Shown: piece after piece, positions 7,902 through 17,038 of the stretch | Layout of the letters: each line of letters begins with the position of its first letter | Position numbering within the stretch: position 1 is the first letter of the stretch | Assembly: GCA_002411545.1 (NCBI GenBank) | Contig: DHTG01000105.1 | Location: 1 to 40,913, forward strand | From: Bacteroidales bacterium UBA5266 | Lineage (GTDB): Bacteria; Bacteroidota; Bacteroidia; Bacteroidales; WCHB1-69 | DNA: 40,913 nucleotides | Direction: 5' to 3' | Notes under the pieces: generated by a model | What the model was told of the DNA's origin: nothing | Databases searched by the model: none | The model's input: only the letters and a program-made list of their open reading frames with translations | Translations under genes and position numbers: made by a program

Positions 7902-8945
7902 TTATTTTAAGAATTTAGATATTAATGTTGAAAAAGTAAAGTAATTTGGAGTAGAAGCTAAGTTATTATGAGCCCTTGCATATTGGACTTTTATATTATA
8001 AATATGTATAGAAAGTCCGTAAGAAAAACCCACAAAACCGGTTCGTTCAAAGGCTTTCATTTCTTGTCGGGTATTATAGTTATAGGCAAATTGCAAGGAG
8101 AGGTATTTAGCGGGTAAGATTTCAATTCCTATGACAAAATGTCGAAACAGATTATTCGCAAACTGTTGGAAGTTTGTCTTTTCCTTAAATGTTCCGGTAA
8201 CGGCATCGATTTGAAGGAAGGGATTGGTAGGATCTAAATAGTTCATATTCCAGGTATACAAATGATGCAAGCAGATATTGTAGCGAAAAGGAGCATGTTT
8301 CATCTTTTGAGAGAAGGCCAATTGCAAATCAAAGGGCAGTTTTTCTTTTTGATTGGTATATCCTTTGATTTGTGCTCCGATATTGCTTGCTAATAAGCTC
8401 AGACAAAGATCATGTTTTTTGTTATAATAGGTTGCCGCTACATCAACGGCCAATCCGGTAGAAAAATAGGATTCATAGGATGAAAAAATCCATTTCACAT
8501 TCATTCCCATGCTAAGCACACTATCGACCAGATCTTTTGCATAACCACCTATAAGTGCATAATCACCGGCGGTAAAGCTTCCGGTTTCATTGCCACATTC
8601 ATCGTAACCTTGAAATTTACCATAGGACACAAATTGAAATGCGAAATTGAAGGTTCCTGCTTTCTTAAAATCATGGACATAATTAATATGACCGAAAGCC
8701 GCATCGGCAAAATAATCCACACAGTTAATGGAAACTCCCTGATTCATTTCTTTACGTATCAAGGAAGGATTCATAATAAGCAGGGAAGGATCTTGATCTT
8801 TTACGGCAAGGAGTTTATTACCCATAGCAGCCACACGAGCAGAAACCGGAAGGTTTAAAAAATTATATACACTGACACCTCCCGTTTGAGCATAGGCAAT
8901 TACACTCGCTACTAGCGTTAAAACAAGCAACACAACTTTTCTCAT
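7902..8945 (-). CDS. porQ: Type IX secretion system protein PorQ
   Basis: 347-residue outer-membrane barrel of the FadL-like PorV/PorQ group. A signal peptide (residues 1-20, VASVIAYAQ) is followed by VYNFLNLPVSARVAAMGN, the family hallmark near the N-terminus. SLLIMNPSLI, YFADAAFGHINYVHDF and FAFQFVSYGKFQGYDE also match what I recall of PorQ proteins. PorQ works in late type IX secretion, at attachment of cargo to the cell surface. Its presence implies the host has a T9SS, whose other parts lie outside this window. It sits between a dehydrogenase gene (62 nt upstream) and a small membrane protein gene (12 nt downstream). Confidence 0.88.
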   Translation of the reverse strand: MRKVVLLVLTLVASVIAYAQTGGVSVYNFLNLPVSARVAAMGNKLLAVKDQDPSLLIMNPSLIRKEMNQGVSINCVDYFADAAFGHINYVHDFKKAGTFNFAFQFVSYGKFQGYDECGNETGSFTAGDYALIGGYAKDLVDSVLSMGMNVKWIFSSYESYFSTGLAVDVAATYYNKKHDLCLSLLASNIGAQIKGYTNQKEKLPFDLQLAFSQKMKHAPFRYNICLHHLYTWNMNYLDPTNPFLQIDAVTGTFKEKTNFQQFANNLFRHFVIGIEILPAKYLSLQFAYNYNTRQEMKAFERTGFVGFSYGLSIHIYNIKVQYARAHNNLASTPNYFTFSTLISKFLK

Positions 8946-9007
8946 ACGTGAGTTAAGAACGTATCTCTGTCCGATTTATTATACTTTATTGAGCGCGATT
9001 GTAAGAC

Positions 9008-10225
9008 TTAACAAAAGTCTTCCTTTTCAATTGGTAAAGCTTTGTCTATTTCTTCGTTCCAAGGCAAACCGTAGATAGGCAATTTCTTCATAAAGGGGTC
9101 GGGGTTAAATTCCTCTACATTAAACACTCCTTTGCCGGACCATTCTCCGCTTAAAATCATCAGAGCACCTATCATGGCCGGCACACCGGTCGTATATGAT
9201 ACGGCTTGTGCACCACATTCTTTATATACTTCCGCATGATTACAATTATTCCATATATAATAAGTGCGCTGTTTGCCGTCTTTTATCCCTCTTATTTGAC
9301 AACCTATGGAAGTTTCTCCCTTATAGTTTTCTCCCAGAGAAGAAGGTTCGGGTAGTACCGCCTTTAAAAATTGCAATGGAACGATTTCTTTGCCTTCATA
9401 CATGATGGGTTTTATGCTTGTCATGCCAATTTCCTGAAGTACATTGAGAAACATTAAATACTTTTGTCCGAATGTCATCCAAAAACGAGCCGTTTTCAAG
9501 GTCGGAAAATGTTTTACCAAGGATTCCAACTCTTCGTGAAAGAGGAGATAAGAATCTCTAAAACCAATGTTGGGATATTCAATGGGTTTATGAATCTGCA
9601 TAGGTTCGGTTTCTATCCATTTTCCTAAGTTCCAATATTTCCCTTTTTGAGTAATTTCCCGTATGTTTATTTCGGGATTAAAATTCGTCGCAAAAGCTTT
9701 TCCATGATCACCGGCATTACAATCGACGATATCGAGATAATGCATTTCGTCGAAATAATGTTTATGAGCATAAGCGGTAAAAATATTGGTAACTCCCGGA
9801 TCGAATCCACAACCCAAGATGGCCATGATACCGGCATCTGCAAATTTTTGTTTGTAGTCCCATTGCCATTTGTATTCAAACTTAGCCACCTCTTTGGGCT
9901 CATAATTAGCGGTATCCAAGTAATGCGTTTTCGTTGCCAAACAAGCTTCCATGATGCTTAAATCTTGATAAGGCAAGGCAACATTTATGACTAAATCAGG
10001 TTTAAATGATTGTATCAAAACAATGAGTTCAGGAACGTTATCGGCATTTACTTGTGCCGTTTGAATACGATTATCCCCTATAGAAGCAGCTATTTTATCA
10101 CATTTGGCTTTGGTTCTGCTTGCTAACAAAATTTCGCCAAAGACTTCGGGTACAGAGGCACATTTATAGGCTACTACAGCCCCTACTCCACCTGCACCTA
10201 TTATAATAATTCTTTTTTGTCCCAT
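9008..10225 (-). CDS. Carboxynorspermidine/carboxyspermidine dehydrogenase (saccharopine dehydrogenase family)
   Basis: 405-residue NAD(P)-dependent enzyme. The N-terminus RIIIIGAGGVGAVVAYKCA (residues 5-23) is a Rossmann GxGGxG fold. DTANYEP, GCGFDPGVTNIF and a late ATP-independent substrate region (YNWNNCNH-like, then VSYTTGVPAMIGA) match the carboxy(nor)spermidine dehydrogenase branch known from Bacteroides and Vibrio. That enzyme condenses a diamine with aspartate semialdehyde in the alternative spermidine pathway. The partner decarboxylase is not in the window. Fungal-type saccharopine reductase activity is the alternative reading but less likely here. Expression probably comes from the divergent promoter at 10251. 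Confidence 0.85.
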   Translation of the reverse strand: MGQKRIIIIGAGGVGAVVAYKCASVPEVFGEILLASRTKAKCDKIAASIGDNRIQTAQVNADNVPELIVLIQSFKPDLVINVALPYQDLSIMEACLATKTHYLDTANYEPKEVAKFEYKWQWDYKQKFADAGIMAILGCGFDPGVTNIFTAYAHKHYFDEMHYLDIVDCNAGDHGKAFATNFNPEINIREITQKGKYWNLGKWIETEPMQIHKPIEYPNIGFRDSYLLFHEELESLVKHFPTLKTARFWMTFGQKYLMFLNVLQEIGMTSIKPIMYEGKEIVPLQFLKAVLPEPSSLGENYKGETSIGCQIRGIKDGKQRTYYIWNNCNHAEVYKECGAQAVSYTTGVPAMIGALMILSGEWSGKGVFNVEEFNPDPFMKKLPIYGLPWNEEIDKALPIEKEDFC

Positions 10226-10239
10226 ATTATTTTTTTTTA

Positions 10240-10258
10240 TATCTTTGCTGCAAAAATA
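10240..10258. promoter_or_regulatory. Divergent pair of -7 elements
   Basis: TATCTTTG lies on the plus strand at 10240-10247. TATTTTTG lies on the minus strand at 10251-10258. The minus element would start the dehydrogenase mRNA about 20 nt before its ATG at 10225. The plus element lies about 200 nt before the DUF4290 gene. The two boxes are only 3 nt apart, so the promoters face outward from one spot and could compete. Confidence 0.5.
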
Positions 10259-10346
10259 TACAAATTATTAATGAAAGTATATTTTTATCCTCAAAAAAAC
10301 ATATTTATTTATTAATGAATATTATACATTAAAAAAAAAGGATTTA

Positions 10347-10354
10347 TATTTTTG
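10347..10354 (+). promoter_or_regulatory. -7 element upstream of DUF4290-trxB
   Basis: TATTTTTG matches TAnnTTTG, 89 nt before the ATG at 10443. No clear -33 box was found. Confidence 0.45.
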
Positions 10355-10442
10355 TGATATTTACTATCAATATTTACAAGCATATGATACGTTTCATGCA
10401 AAATGCATCCTTTTCCGATTTATTTTAGAAATATAAACTATT

Positions 10443-11150
10443 ATGGAATATAATACAACAAAAGAAAAAATTACCGTCAAAGAATACGGACGACATGTAC
10501 AAGCCATGGTTGATTATTTATTAACTATTGAAGACAAAAACTTACGTAATCATCAAGCAAAAGCAGTCATACGCACAATGTCGAGTTTTTCGCCCGGGAC
10601 CAAAGACACGCCCGATTATTGGCAAAAACTATGGGATCATTTATTTATCATATCAAATTTTCAATTAGATGTAGATAGCCCTTTCCCTAAACCGGAACCT
10701 CAAACCATCAAAGCTAAACCGGCAAAAGTGGCCTATCAGAAAAATCACATCCAATTTCCTCCTTACGGAAAATATATGGAAGAGATGATTAAAAACATAG
10801 CCAAGGAACCTGATTCGGAAGAAAGACGCATATGTACAGAAAACATGGCTATCTATTTAAAAAAATTATATCTGTTATGGAACCGCGATTCGGTAAACGA
10901 TGATTTACTCGTTGAACATATACGTATACTTTCGGATGGAGAACTTAGGCTTCGAGAAGATTTTACTTTCCCAAGCACCAAAGAAATCTTAGAACAAATA
11001 GCTCCTCCCCCCACTCCTAAAAAAAATAGTCAAGTGAAGAAAAACAACAATCCCCAACCTAGTAAGAAAAAGAAAAAAAAGAAGAAAAAACAAAGCAATT
11101 ACGACTACAGTAACAATAACGGAAATCACAACGGAAACAATCATAAATAA
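10443..11150 (+). CDS. DUF4290 family protein
   Basis: 235 residues matching the Bacteroidota family DUF4290. The N-terminal signature is MEYNTTKEKITVKEYGRHVQ, and later KYMEEMIKNIAKEPDSEER and NMAIYLKKLYLLWN. The domain covers about residues 1-185. The tail is low-complexity: a proline/lysine stretch, then nine consecutive lysines, then an Asn/His/Gly-rich end. Such a basic tail could bind nucleic acid, but this is inference. The A-rich DNA coding for it (11062-11090) is a natural slippage site. It is followed 19 nt later by trxB and probably shares its transcript. Family function is unknown. Confidence 0.85.
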   Translation: MEYNTTKEKITVKEYGRHVQAMVDYLLTIEDKNLRNHQAKAVIRTMSSFSPGTKDTPDYWQKLWDHLFIISNFQLDVDSPFPKPEPQTIKAKPAKVAYQKNHIQFPPYGKYMEEMIKNIAKEPDSEERRICTENMAIYLKKLYLLWNRDSVNDDLLVEHIRILSDGELRLREDFTFPSTKEILEQIAPPPTPKKNSQVKKNNNPQPSKKKKKKKKKQSNYDYSNNNGNHNGNNHK

Positions 11151-11169
11151 ATCATTAATAAGTTCTACA

Positions 11170-12111
11170 ATGAAAGAATTAAACACCAAATGTTTAATCA
11201 TAGGATCCGGTCCTGCCGGCTATACGGCAGCTATTTACAGTGCTAGAGCGAATATGCAACCCCTATTATATGAAGGTATACAACCGGGAGGACAATTGAC
11301 CATTACTTCTATCGTCGAAAATTTTCCGGGATACCCCGAAGGAAGATCAGGTGCTGAAATCATGGAAGACATGCGTAATCAAGCTTTACGTTTCGGCACA
11401 GACATACGGAGGGGAGAGATCATTTCTGTTGATTTTTCAAAACGACCCTTTGTTTGCCTAAGCGATGAAACCCTAAAGATTATAGCCGAAACCGTCATCA
11501 TAGCATCGGGTGCCAGCGCCCGTTGGTTAGGACTTCCTTCTGAATCGATATTTTACGGCCATGGGGTATCAACATGTGCTACCTGTGACGGCTTCTTTTA
11601 TAAAAACAAAACAACGGTCATTATAGGAGGAGGCGATACGGCAGCTGAAGATGCTTTATATTTATCGAAATTATGTTCCAAAGTATACCTTGTCCATCGC
11701 AGAGATCAACTCAGAGCCAGTAAAATTATGCAAACAAGGTTATTCAACGCCCCTAATATTGAAATTATATGGGAGCATATCCCTCTTGAAATCCTAGGGA
11801 CAGTACAAGGTTTTGCTAAGAATGTAACAGGATTAAAAATAAAACACACCCAAAGTGGACAGGAACAAATATTGTCTGTCGACGGTGTATTTGTAGCCAT
11901 CGGCCATCATCCCAACACCGACCTATTCAAAGGACAAATAACGTTGGATGATGACAATTACATCATAACCGAGCCAGGAACTTCTAAAACCAATGTTCCC
12001 GGTATCTTTGCTGCCGGTGACGTTCAAGATCGACATTATAAGCAAGCTATTACAGCAGCAGCAAGTGGTTGCCGAGCAGCTATAGATGCCGAACGTTTTC
12101 TTTCCATGTAG
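11170..12111 (+). CDS. trxB: Thioredoxin reductase
   Basis: Low-molecular-weight flavoenzyme that uses NADPH to reduce thioredoxin. The FAD-binding GSGPAGYTAAIYSARA starts near residue 12. The redox-active pair is C136 and C139 in STCATCDGFF. The NADPH motif GGGDTAAEDALYLS follows, and the C-terminal FAD motif is GIFAAGDVQD. Length is 313 residues, as expected. CATC replaces the textbook CAVC or CATC variants without loss of either cysteine. It follows the DUF4290 gene, and a converging nuclease gene ends 77 nt beyond. Confidence 0.96.
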   Translation: MKELNTKCLIIGSGPAGYTAAIYSARANMQPLLYEGIQPGGQLTITSIVENFPGYPEGRSGAEIMEDMRNQALRFGTDIRRGEIISVDFSKRPFVCLSDETLKIIAETVIIASGASARWLGLPSESIFYGHGVSTCATCDGFFYKNKTTVIIGGGDTAAEDALYLSKLCSKVYLVHRRDQLRASKIMQTRLFNAPNIEIIWEHIPLEILGTVQGFAKNVTGLKIKHTQSGQEQILSVDGVFVAIGHHPNTDLFKGQITLDDDNYIITEPGTSKTNVPGIFAAGDVQDRHYKQAITAAASGCRAAIDAERFLSM

Positions 12112-12151
12112 GAATCTAAACGGAAAATATATACTAATGTGTGGATTATAT

Positions 12152-12185
12152 AAAAAGAAGGTCGGAAGCTAATTCTCGACTTTTT
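12152..12185. terminator. Candidate bidirectional terminator between trxB and the nuclease gene
   Basis: AAAAAG and TCG on the left can pair with CGACTTTTT on the right, with a 4-nt bulge on the left arm and a 12-nt loop. It lies between two convergent stops and has A and T tracts on either side, so it could act in both directions. The fold is imperfect. Confidence 0.4.
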
Positions 12186-12188
12186 AGT

Positions 12189-14975
12189 TTATTCTCTCAT
12201 ACACAAAGATTTATAATCACACCATTTGCAATGTTCCTCGACGATAGTTTGACTAAACGGTGCGTTTGTATCTAAAATACGAGATAAATGTTGACGTAAA
12301 AGCGACTCAAATTGGGTAAACACCTCATGAGTTAGCAAATTATTTGCATTAATGTGTAAAATCAACGAATCACGGAGGTTGCGAAAAGAAATAATGCGTG
12401 CTTGCAAAGGAGTAACATGTGTCTCCAAATAATAGAGATAGGCATAAAACATCAACTGAAACGCTTTATCATTATCGCCATTGAATAAGTCTTCCAGATT
12501 TTGGATTATAAGCTCTTTATTCTCTACCTTTCCCGTTTTATAATCCACGACAGTATGTATGCCTTGATTAATATCCAATCTATCCACGATGCCTTTCAAT
12601 TTCATTTCCGTCGATGGATCCCCTTGCGATAATTGCAAGCTTTTATAGAGTTTTTTTTCGAAATCCACCACTTCCCAATCCTTTAGATTTTGCTTTTGGG
12701 TTAGATATAATGTCAAATAGTCGTGTACGTATTTTACGGTTATATGATATACAAGATAATTCTTTTCAGACAACACATCTTGCGGTGTTAACTCCATGTG
12801 GGTAAGCGAAGTATCACAAAAAGACTGTAAAACAGCTTCTTTGATAAAATCTTCATTCAAAAGCTTTTCGCTTGGAATATGATTTTTAAAAAAATACTCC
12901 AATACTTTATGGATGACAATCCCAATCACATTGGCTTGAATTTCCTCCTTAACTTCGGCAAGCTGTTCAATCCGCAATACTTCCGATAGGTAGAATCGCA
13001 GTTCACAAACTAAAAACTTATTGATAGCTGTTGGGGAAAAATTAATGTGTTTTATTTGATCAATTATGGATTGATTTTTCGTAATTCGGATAGGATCTGA
13101 ATCGGATGGAACTGGATTGGGATAACCGTAGATAGTTTCATGGATTTGTATGTGCTTTTTACTTCTCCATTCATTTTGTAGTTGTTTTACAAAACGACTT
13201 TTTTCCAATTTAGCCTCTTTATTATCTAAATCATATAAAAGATAAATATGTTTGGCTCTTTGCAAAAGGCGATAATAATGATAAGAAAAAACGGCATCAG
13301 CCTGTTGATATGTCGATATGTTGTAATGAAGCTTCAAATCGAAGGGTAAAAAGGATTGGTGATTTTTTCCCGACGGGAGTATCCCTTCATTAACAGATAG
13401 TATAATTACATTATCAAAATCCAAGGTACGGGTTTCGAGCATACCCATGATTTGAATATTGCTTAAAGGATTGCTTTTAAACGATAAGGTCAATGACGAA
13501 ATATAGGATTCAAATAAATAACGCAATGATTTTAACGAAGGATTTTCTATTTGCTTATACAAATCTGAGAGGACCTCTATATGATGGCATATCATTTTGT
13601 ATACTTCTTTTTCGGTATGTTCAACTATCACATTCTCTATGTAGCTTAGTATATATAGAAGCTGTTCATGAAAAGAACCCGGATGTAGGGCAGAAAAAAA
13701 GACTTTAAGTAAAAAATCTCCCATATTTTGAGGTAAATGTTTGCATAGTTCTTGGATTTCCGCCTGAGTATAAAAAAGTTTTCCTTTGTTTAGGATAGCA
13801 TTTCGCAATTGATTTACATTGCCGCCTTCCCTTACTATGAGTGCTTGCATATAGGGATGAGAAATGAAAACATATATATCTTTATGATATATGCTTTCCT
13901 GCTTTGACTGTTTGTTTAAATTAGTTTTATTTTCAATGGCTTGTATATATTGGTATAATAATTTATAAAGGGATGTATGCGAGATGGGATATCCCATGGT
14001 AATATTACAATGCGAAGTATCCATGGCATGTAATACCGGTAAAAGCAAACTTTCATCGGCAAGTACTATCGCCGTCTTTTTATGTGGGTCCTGTGATATC
14101 TCTTTCAATATATAAGGCAAATGTTTAGCTTGTAAGCTTTTATTAGGGAATCCCATGATTTGAATATCCTTAGGGATTTCATCCACATAATTACCAATAA
14201 AATGCATACTATCCAATAGTAATTCCTCTTTCATACCCCGCAAAAACTTACCGGCTTCGTGCTGTGTATCGTAAAAATAAAAAGTATCGGCATCCACTAT
14301 GATATCAAGTTTATTTTCTTGTTTTAGAAAACGAAGAATACGCCATTCGCTGGCTTGCATGGCATTGAAACCGATAAAAACATATTTTTGATAAGATCTT
14401 TGTTGACAGAAAGGAGCTATGTTTTCGCTCGCCTGTCGATACATTAAGCCTTGATAGGCTTTACCTTCTTTCAACAAATCATTTTTTAATTTTTCATAAT
14501 AAACATACAACTGTTTAAAGAAGGCTAAATAATTACGTTGGAAATCACTCAACTCATTTTCACTTTTACCAAAAAAATTCAAAGTTTTGATAGCAGCTAA
14601 ATCAGAAAAAACGAGTGTAGGATCAGCCAATGCAAGGTCAATATCACTAAAATCCCGTAAAATCACATTAGCTTTTGCAGCAAAATCGTGAAAAGTATCC
14701 TTTGGATTATCATTTGTATTGGCCATATAAATATGATAAAGTCGAATCCAAACATCTTCTTTGGTGCAAAGATTCAGTCCACTCACTTTTTGCATGAATT
14801 GTTCTATCGAAAAAAAATCGGGTGGAAAAAACGTTTTTCCTATTTCATTCGACAGATATTTTTTAAGGTGCACTATTCCTCTGTTAGAAGGCATTATCAG
14901 ACAAATATTGTCTAATTCCTTATAATAGGTATGAGATAAATAGGCAGCAATTTGTGATAAAAAGGTTTCATTCAT
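12189..14975 (-). CDS. PD-(D/E)XK nuclease family protein (AddB/RecB-like)
   Basis: 928 residues, resembling the inactivated-helicase plus nuclease subunit (AddB-like) of bacterial double-strand-break repair. The N-terminal and middle parts show a degenerate UvrD-like helicase (LIMPSNRGIVHLKKYL, VNEGILPSGKNH). The C-terminal nuclease has GIVIHKVLEYFF, then VVDYKTGK with the catalytic Asp and Lys. A Cys near residue 655 (FLVCELRFYLSE) and C916, C919 and C925 (HCKWCDYKSLC) form the classical iron-sulfur-binding set around the nuclease. The partner AddA helicase is not in the window. It starts 27 nt after dpp5 and may be read through from the polysaccharide operon. Confidence 0.86.
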   Translation of the reverse strand: MNETFLSQIAAYLSHTYYKELDNICLIMPSNRGIVHLKKYLSNEIGKTFFPPDFFSIEQFMQKVSGLNLCTKEDVWIRLYHIYMANTNDNPKDTFHDFAAKANVILRDFSDIDLALADPTLVFSDLAAIKTLNFFGKSENELSDFQRNYLAFFKQLYVYYEKLKNDLLKEGKAYQGLMYRQASENIAPFCQQRSYQKYVFIGFNAMQASEWRILRFLKQENKLDIIVDADTFYFYDTQHEAGKFLRGMKEELLLDSMHFIGNYVDEIPKDIQIMGFPNKSLQAKHLPYILKEISQDPHKKTAIVLADESLLLPVLHAMDTSHCNITMGYPISHTSLYKLLYQYIQAIENKTNLNKQSKQESIYHKDIYVFISHPYMQALIVREGGNVNQLRNAILNKGKLFYTQAEIQELCKHLPQNMGDFLLKVFFSALHPGSFHEQLLYILSYIENVIVEHTEKEVYKMICHHIEVLSDLYKQIENPSLKSLRYLFESYISSLTLSFKSNPLSNIQIMGMLETRTLDFDNVIILSVNEGILPSGKNHQSFLPFDLKLHYNISTYQQADAVFSYHYYRLLQRAKHIYLLYDLDNKEAKLEKSRFVKQLQNEWRSKKHIQIHETIYGYPNPVPSDSDPIRITKNQSIIDQIKHINFSPTAINKFLVCELRFYLSEVLRIEQLAEVKEEIQANVIGIVIHKVLEYFFKNHIPSEKLLNEDFIKEAVLQSFCDTSLTHMELTPQDVLSEKNYLVYHITVKYVHDYLTLYLTQKQNLKDWEVVDFEKKLYKSLQLSQGDPSTEMKLKGIVDRLDINQGIHTVVDYKTGKVENKELIIQNLEDLFNGDNDKAFQLMFYAYLYYLETHVTPLQARIISFRNLRDSLILHINANNLLTHEVFTQFESLLRQHLSRILDTNAPFSQTIVEEHCKWCDYKSLCMRE

Positions 14976-15002
14976 AACAAAAAGTATTTACAGATGAAGC
15001 GT

Positions 15003-17021
15003 TTATTTCAACCATTTCGCCAACCATCCCATAAATTCGCGTTGCCATAGTATGGCATTTTGTGGTTTGGTAACAAAATGTGTCTCATAGGGGAAGTACA
15101 AAAATTTACTGGGAATACCTTGCAATTGTGCTGCATTGAAGGCTTCCATAGCTTGGGTATAGGGAATACGAAAATCATTGCCTCCATGGATAATCAATAT
15201 GGGTGTATCCCAATGTTGTACATATTTATGGGGCGAAGTTTTATATACGGCACGGGTTTCTTCCTTCCAATACGGACCGGTTAAATCATAGTTAGCGAAA
15301 AACATTTCCTCGGTCGAACCGTACCAGCTTTCGAGATTAAACATCCCACAATGAGAGATAAAGGCTTTAAAACGTTTATCGTGATTTCCGGCCAACCAAT
15401 ACACGGAGAATCCACCATAACTTGCTCCTACACATCCTAACTTCGTTTGGTCAACAAAAGGTTCTTTCGCAATTTCGTCGATAGCAACCAGATAATCTTT
15501 CATATTTTGACCTCCATAATCGCCGCTTATTTGTGCATTCCATGCTTCACCGAAAGTAGGAAGGCCTCTACGATTCGGAGCTACAATAACGTATCCTTCG
15601 GAAGCCATCATTTGAAAATTCCAACGATAGGAAAAAAATTGACTCACGGCTTGTTGAGGTCCTCCTTGGCAATACAACACCGCCGGGTATTTTTTTGTGG
15701 GTTGAAAGTTAGGAGGTAATATCAACCACACCAACATCTTTTGATTGTCAGTAGTCGTAATCCATCGTTCTTCTACTTGAATAGATGCAACCTCTTTCAA
15801 CACTTCTTGATTTATACTGGTTAGACGTGTTTGTAAGCCTCTACGGATATCTACGCTATACACATCAGCCGGATCGACCATGGATTCTCTCATCCCTACC
15901 AATTGATTTTTACCTGCTATGGCTACACTCTTGTAATCATGTCTTCCTTGCGTTAGCTGTCTGATTTCTTTTTTCTTGATATCCAATTCGAAAAGTTGAT
16001 AAGTAGCTTTAATTCCACTGATAAAATAGATTTTTTTCCCATCATCACTAAACACAAAGTTTGATGCACTCTCTTCAAAATCGGAAGAATAATCTAACAA
16101 TGTCTGTTTTTGCATATCATATAATATAATACGCAGTTTATCCGATTCATATCCGGGTGTTTTCATGCTTCCCCACACTAAATAATTTCCATCGGGTGAA
16201 AATACAGGATATAGATCATAGCCTTGATTGGATGCTGAAAGATTAGTTGTTGATTTTTTTTCGATATCATACAAATAGATATCTGAATTTGTAGTTATTG
16301 CATAGTCTTTGCCGCTTAACTTTTTACAGGCATAAACAATTTTATTTCCGTCGGGACTGAAGCGTATGTCATCCATACTTCCTCCCGGATACATGGGTGC
16401 ATCATAAGCTTCCTCTTCCATAATATCAATCGTTTGTTGAAAATTCGGATAGGAGGCAATCAAGATATGACTATAAGACCCATCTTCCCATACATTCCAA
16501 TGACGATACATCAATCTATCAATAATCTTTGCATTGGCCATGGGTAAGTCAGGATATACGTCTTGTGTGTTTGGATCGATTTTTACTTCTCGGGTATACA
16601 GTATTCGTTTCATACTCGGGTCATAGGCAAAACCAGTGATTCCTCCTTCTATGTGTGAAAGTTGTTTCTTGTCTGAACCATCGGGATTCATTTCCCACAT
16701 TTGATCTTCATATATATATCCTATTTTTTTTCCGTCGGGTCTCCAACAAGGACTATGTTCACTGAGAGGAGTCTCAGTGATTTTAGTCATATTTCCTCCT
16801 TTCACGGGGAGTATATACAAATCGGTATTCCCCTTATTGGCATTCACATCGTAGTAACTTATCGAAAACAAAAGCTTTTGCTTGTCGGGTGAAACACACA
16901 AATGGTTTAATCTACCCAATTGCCACAACAATTCGGGAGTATAGGTTTTTGACTGGGCATTGACGGTTGTAATCATGTGAAATGAGAGTATTAAACTTAA
17001 TAATAAAACTTTTATTTTCAT
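15003..17021 (-). CDS. dpp5: S9 family prolyl-oligopeptidase, dipeptidyl peptidase 5 type
   Basis: Serine peptidase of 672 residues with a signal peptide (residues 1-22, TTVNAQ), so periplasmic. A seven-bladed beta-propeller covers about residues 30-400 and includes repeated blocks such as FSPDGNYLVW. An alpha/beta-hydrolase domain follows. Catalytic Ser534 lies in GASYGGF, Asp616 in GGNDFRIP and His648 in ETHF. The sequence closely resembles Porphyromonas gingivalis DPP5 as I remember it (EGGITGF, PDLPMA, NWDTPILxIHG-type blocks). That enzyme removes dipeptides from peptides in asaccharolytic growth. It lies 17 nt after the aminotransferase gene, with no visible promoter of its own. Confidence 0.93.
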   Translation of the reverse strand: MKIKVLLLSLILSFHMITTVNAQSKTYTPELLWQLGRLNHLCVSPDKQKLLFSISYYDVNANKGNTDLYILPVKGGNMTKITETPLSEHSPCWRPDGKKIGYIYEDQMWEMNPDGSDKKQLSHIEGGITGFAYDPSMKRILYTREVKIDPNTQDVYPDLPMANAKIIDRLMYRHWNVWEDGSYSHILIASYPNFQQTIDIMEEEAYDAPMYPGGSMDDIRFSPDGNKIVYACKKLSGKDYAITTNSDIYLYDIEKKSTTNLSASNQGYDLYPVFSPDGNYLVWGSMKTPGYESDKLRIILYDMQKQTLLDYSSDFEESASNFVFSDDGKKIYFISGIKATYQLFELDIKKKEIRQLTQGRHDYKSVAIAGKNQLVGMRESMVDPADVYSVDIRRGLQTRLTSINQEVLKEVASIQVEERWITTTDNQKMLVWLILPPNFQPTKKYPAVLYCQGGPQQAVSQFFSYRWNFQMMASEGYVIVAPNRRGLPTFGEAWNAQISGDYGGQNMKDYLVAIDEIAKEPFVDQTKLGCVGASYGGFSVYWLAGNHDKRFKAFISHCGMFNLESWYGSTEEMFFANYDLTGPYWKEETRAVYKTSPHKYVQHWDTPILIIHGGNDFRIPYTQAMEAFNAAQLQGIPSKFLYFPYETHFVTKPQNAILWQREFMGWLAKWLK

Positions 17022-17038
17022 ATGTAATTTTTTTTAAT

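Noticed and set aside
7902..8945. PorQ gene as part of a full T9SS gene cluster
   Set aside because: No other Por/Spr/Gld genes are beside it; the only support is the single porQ.
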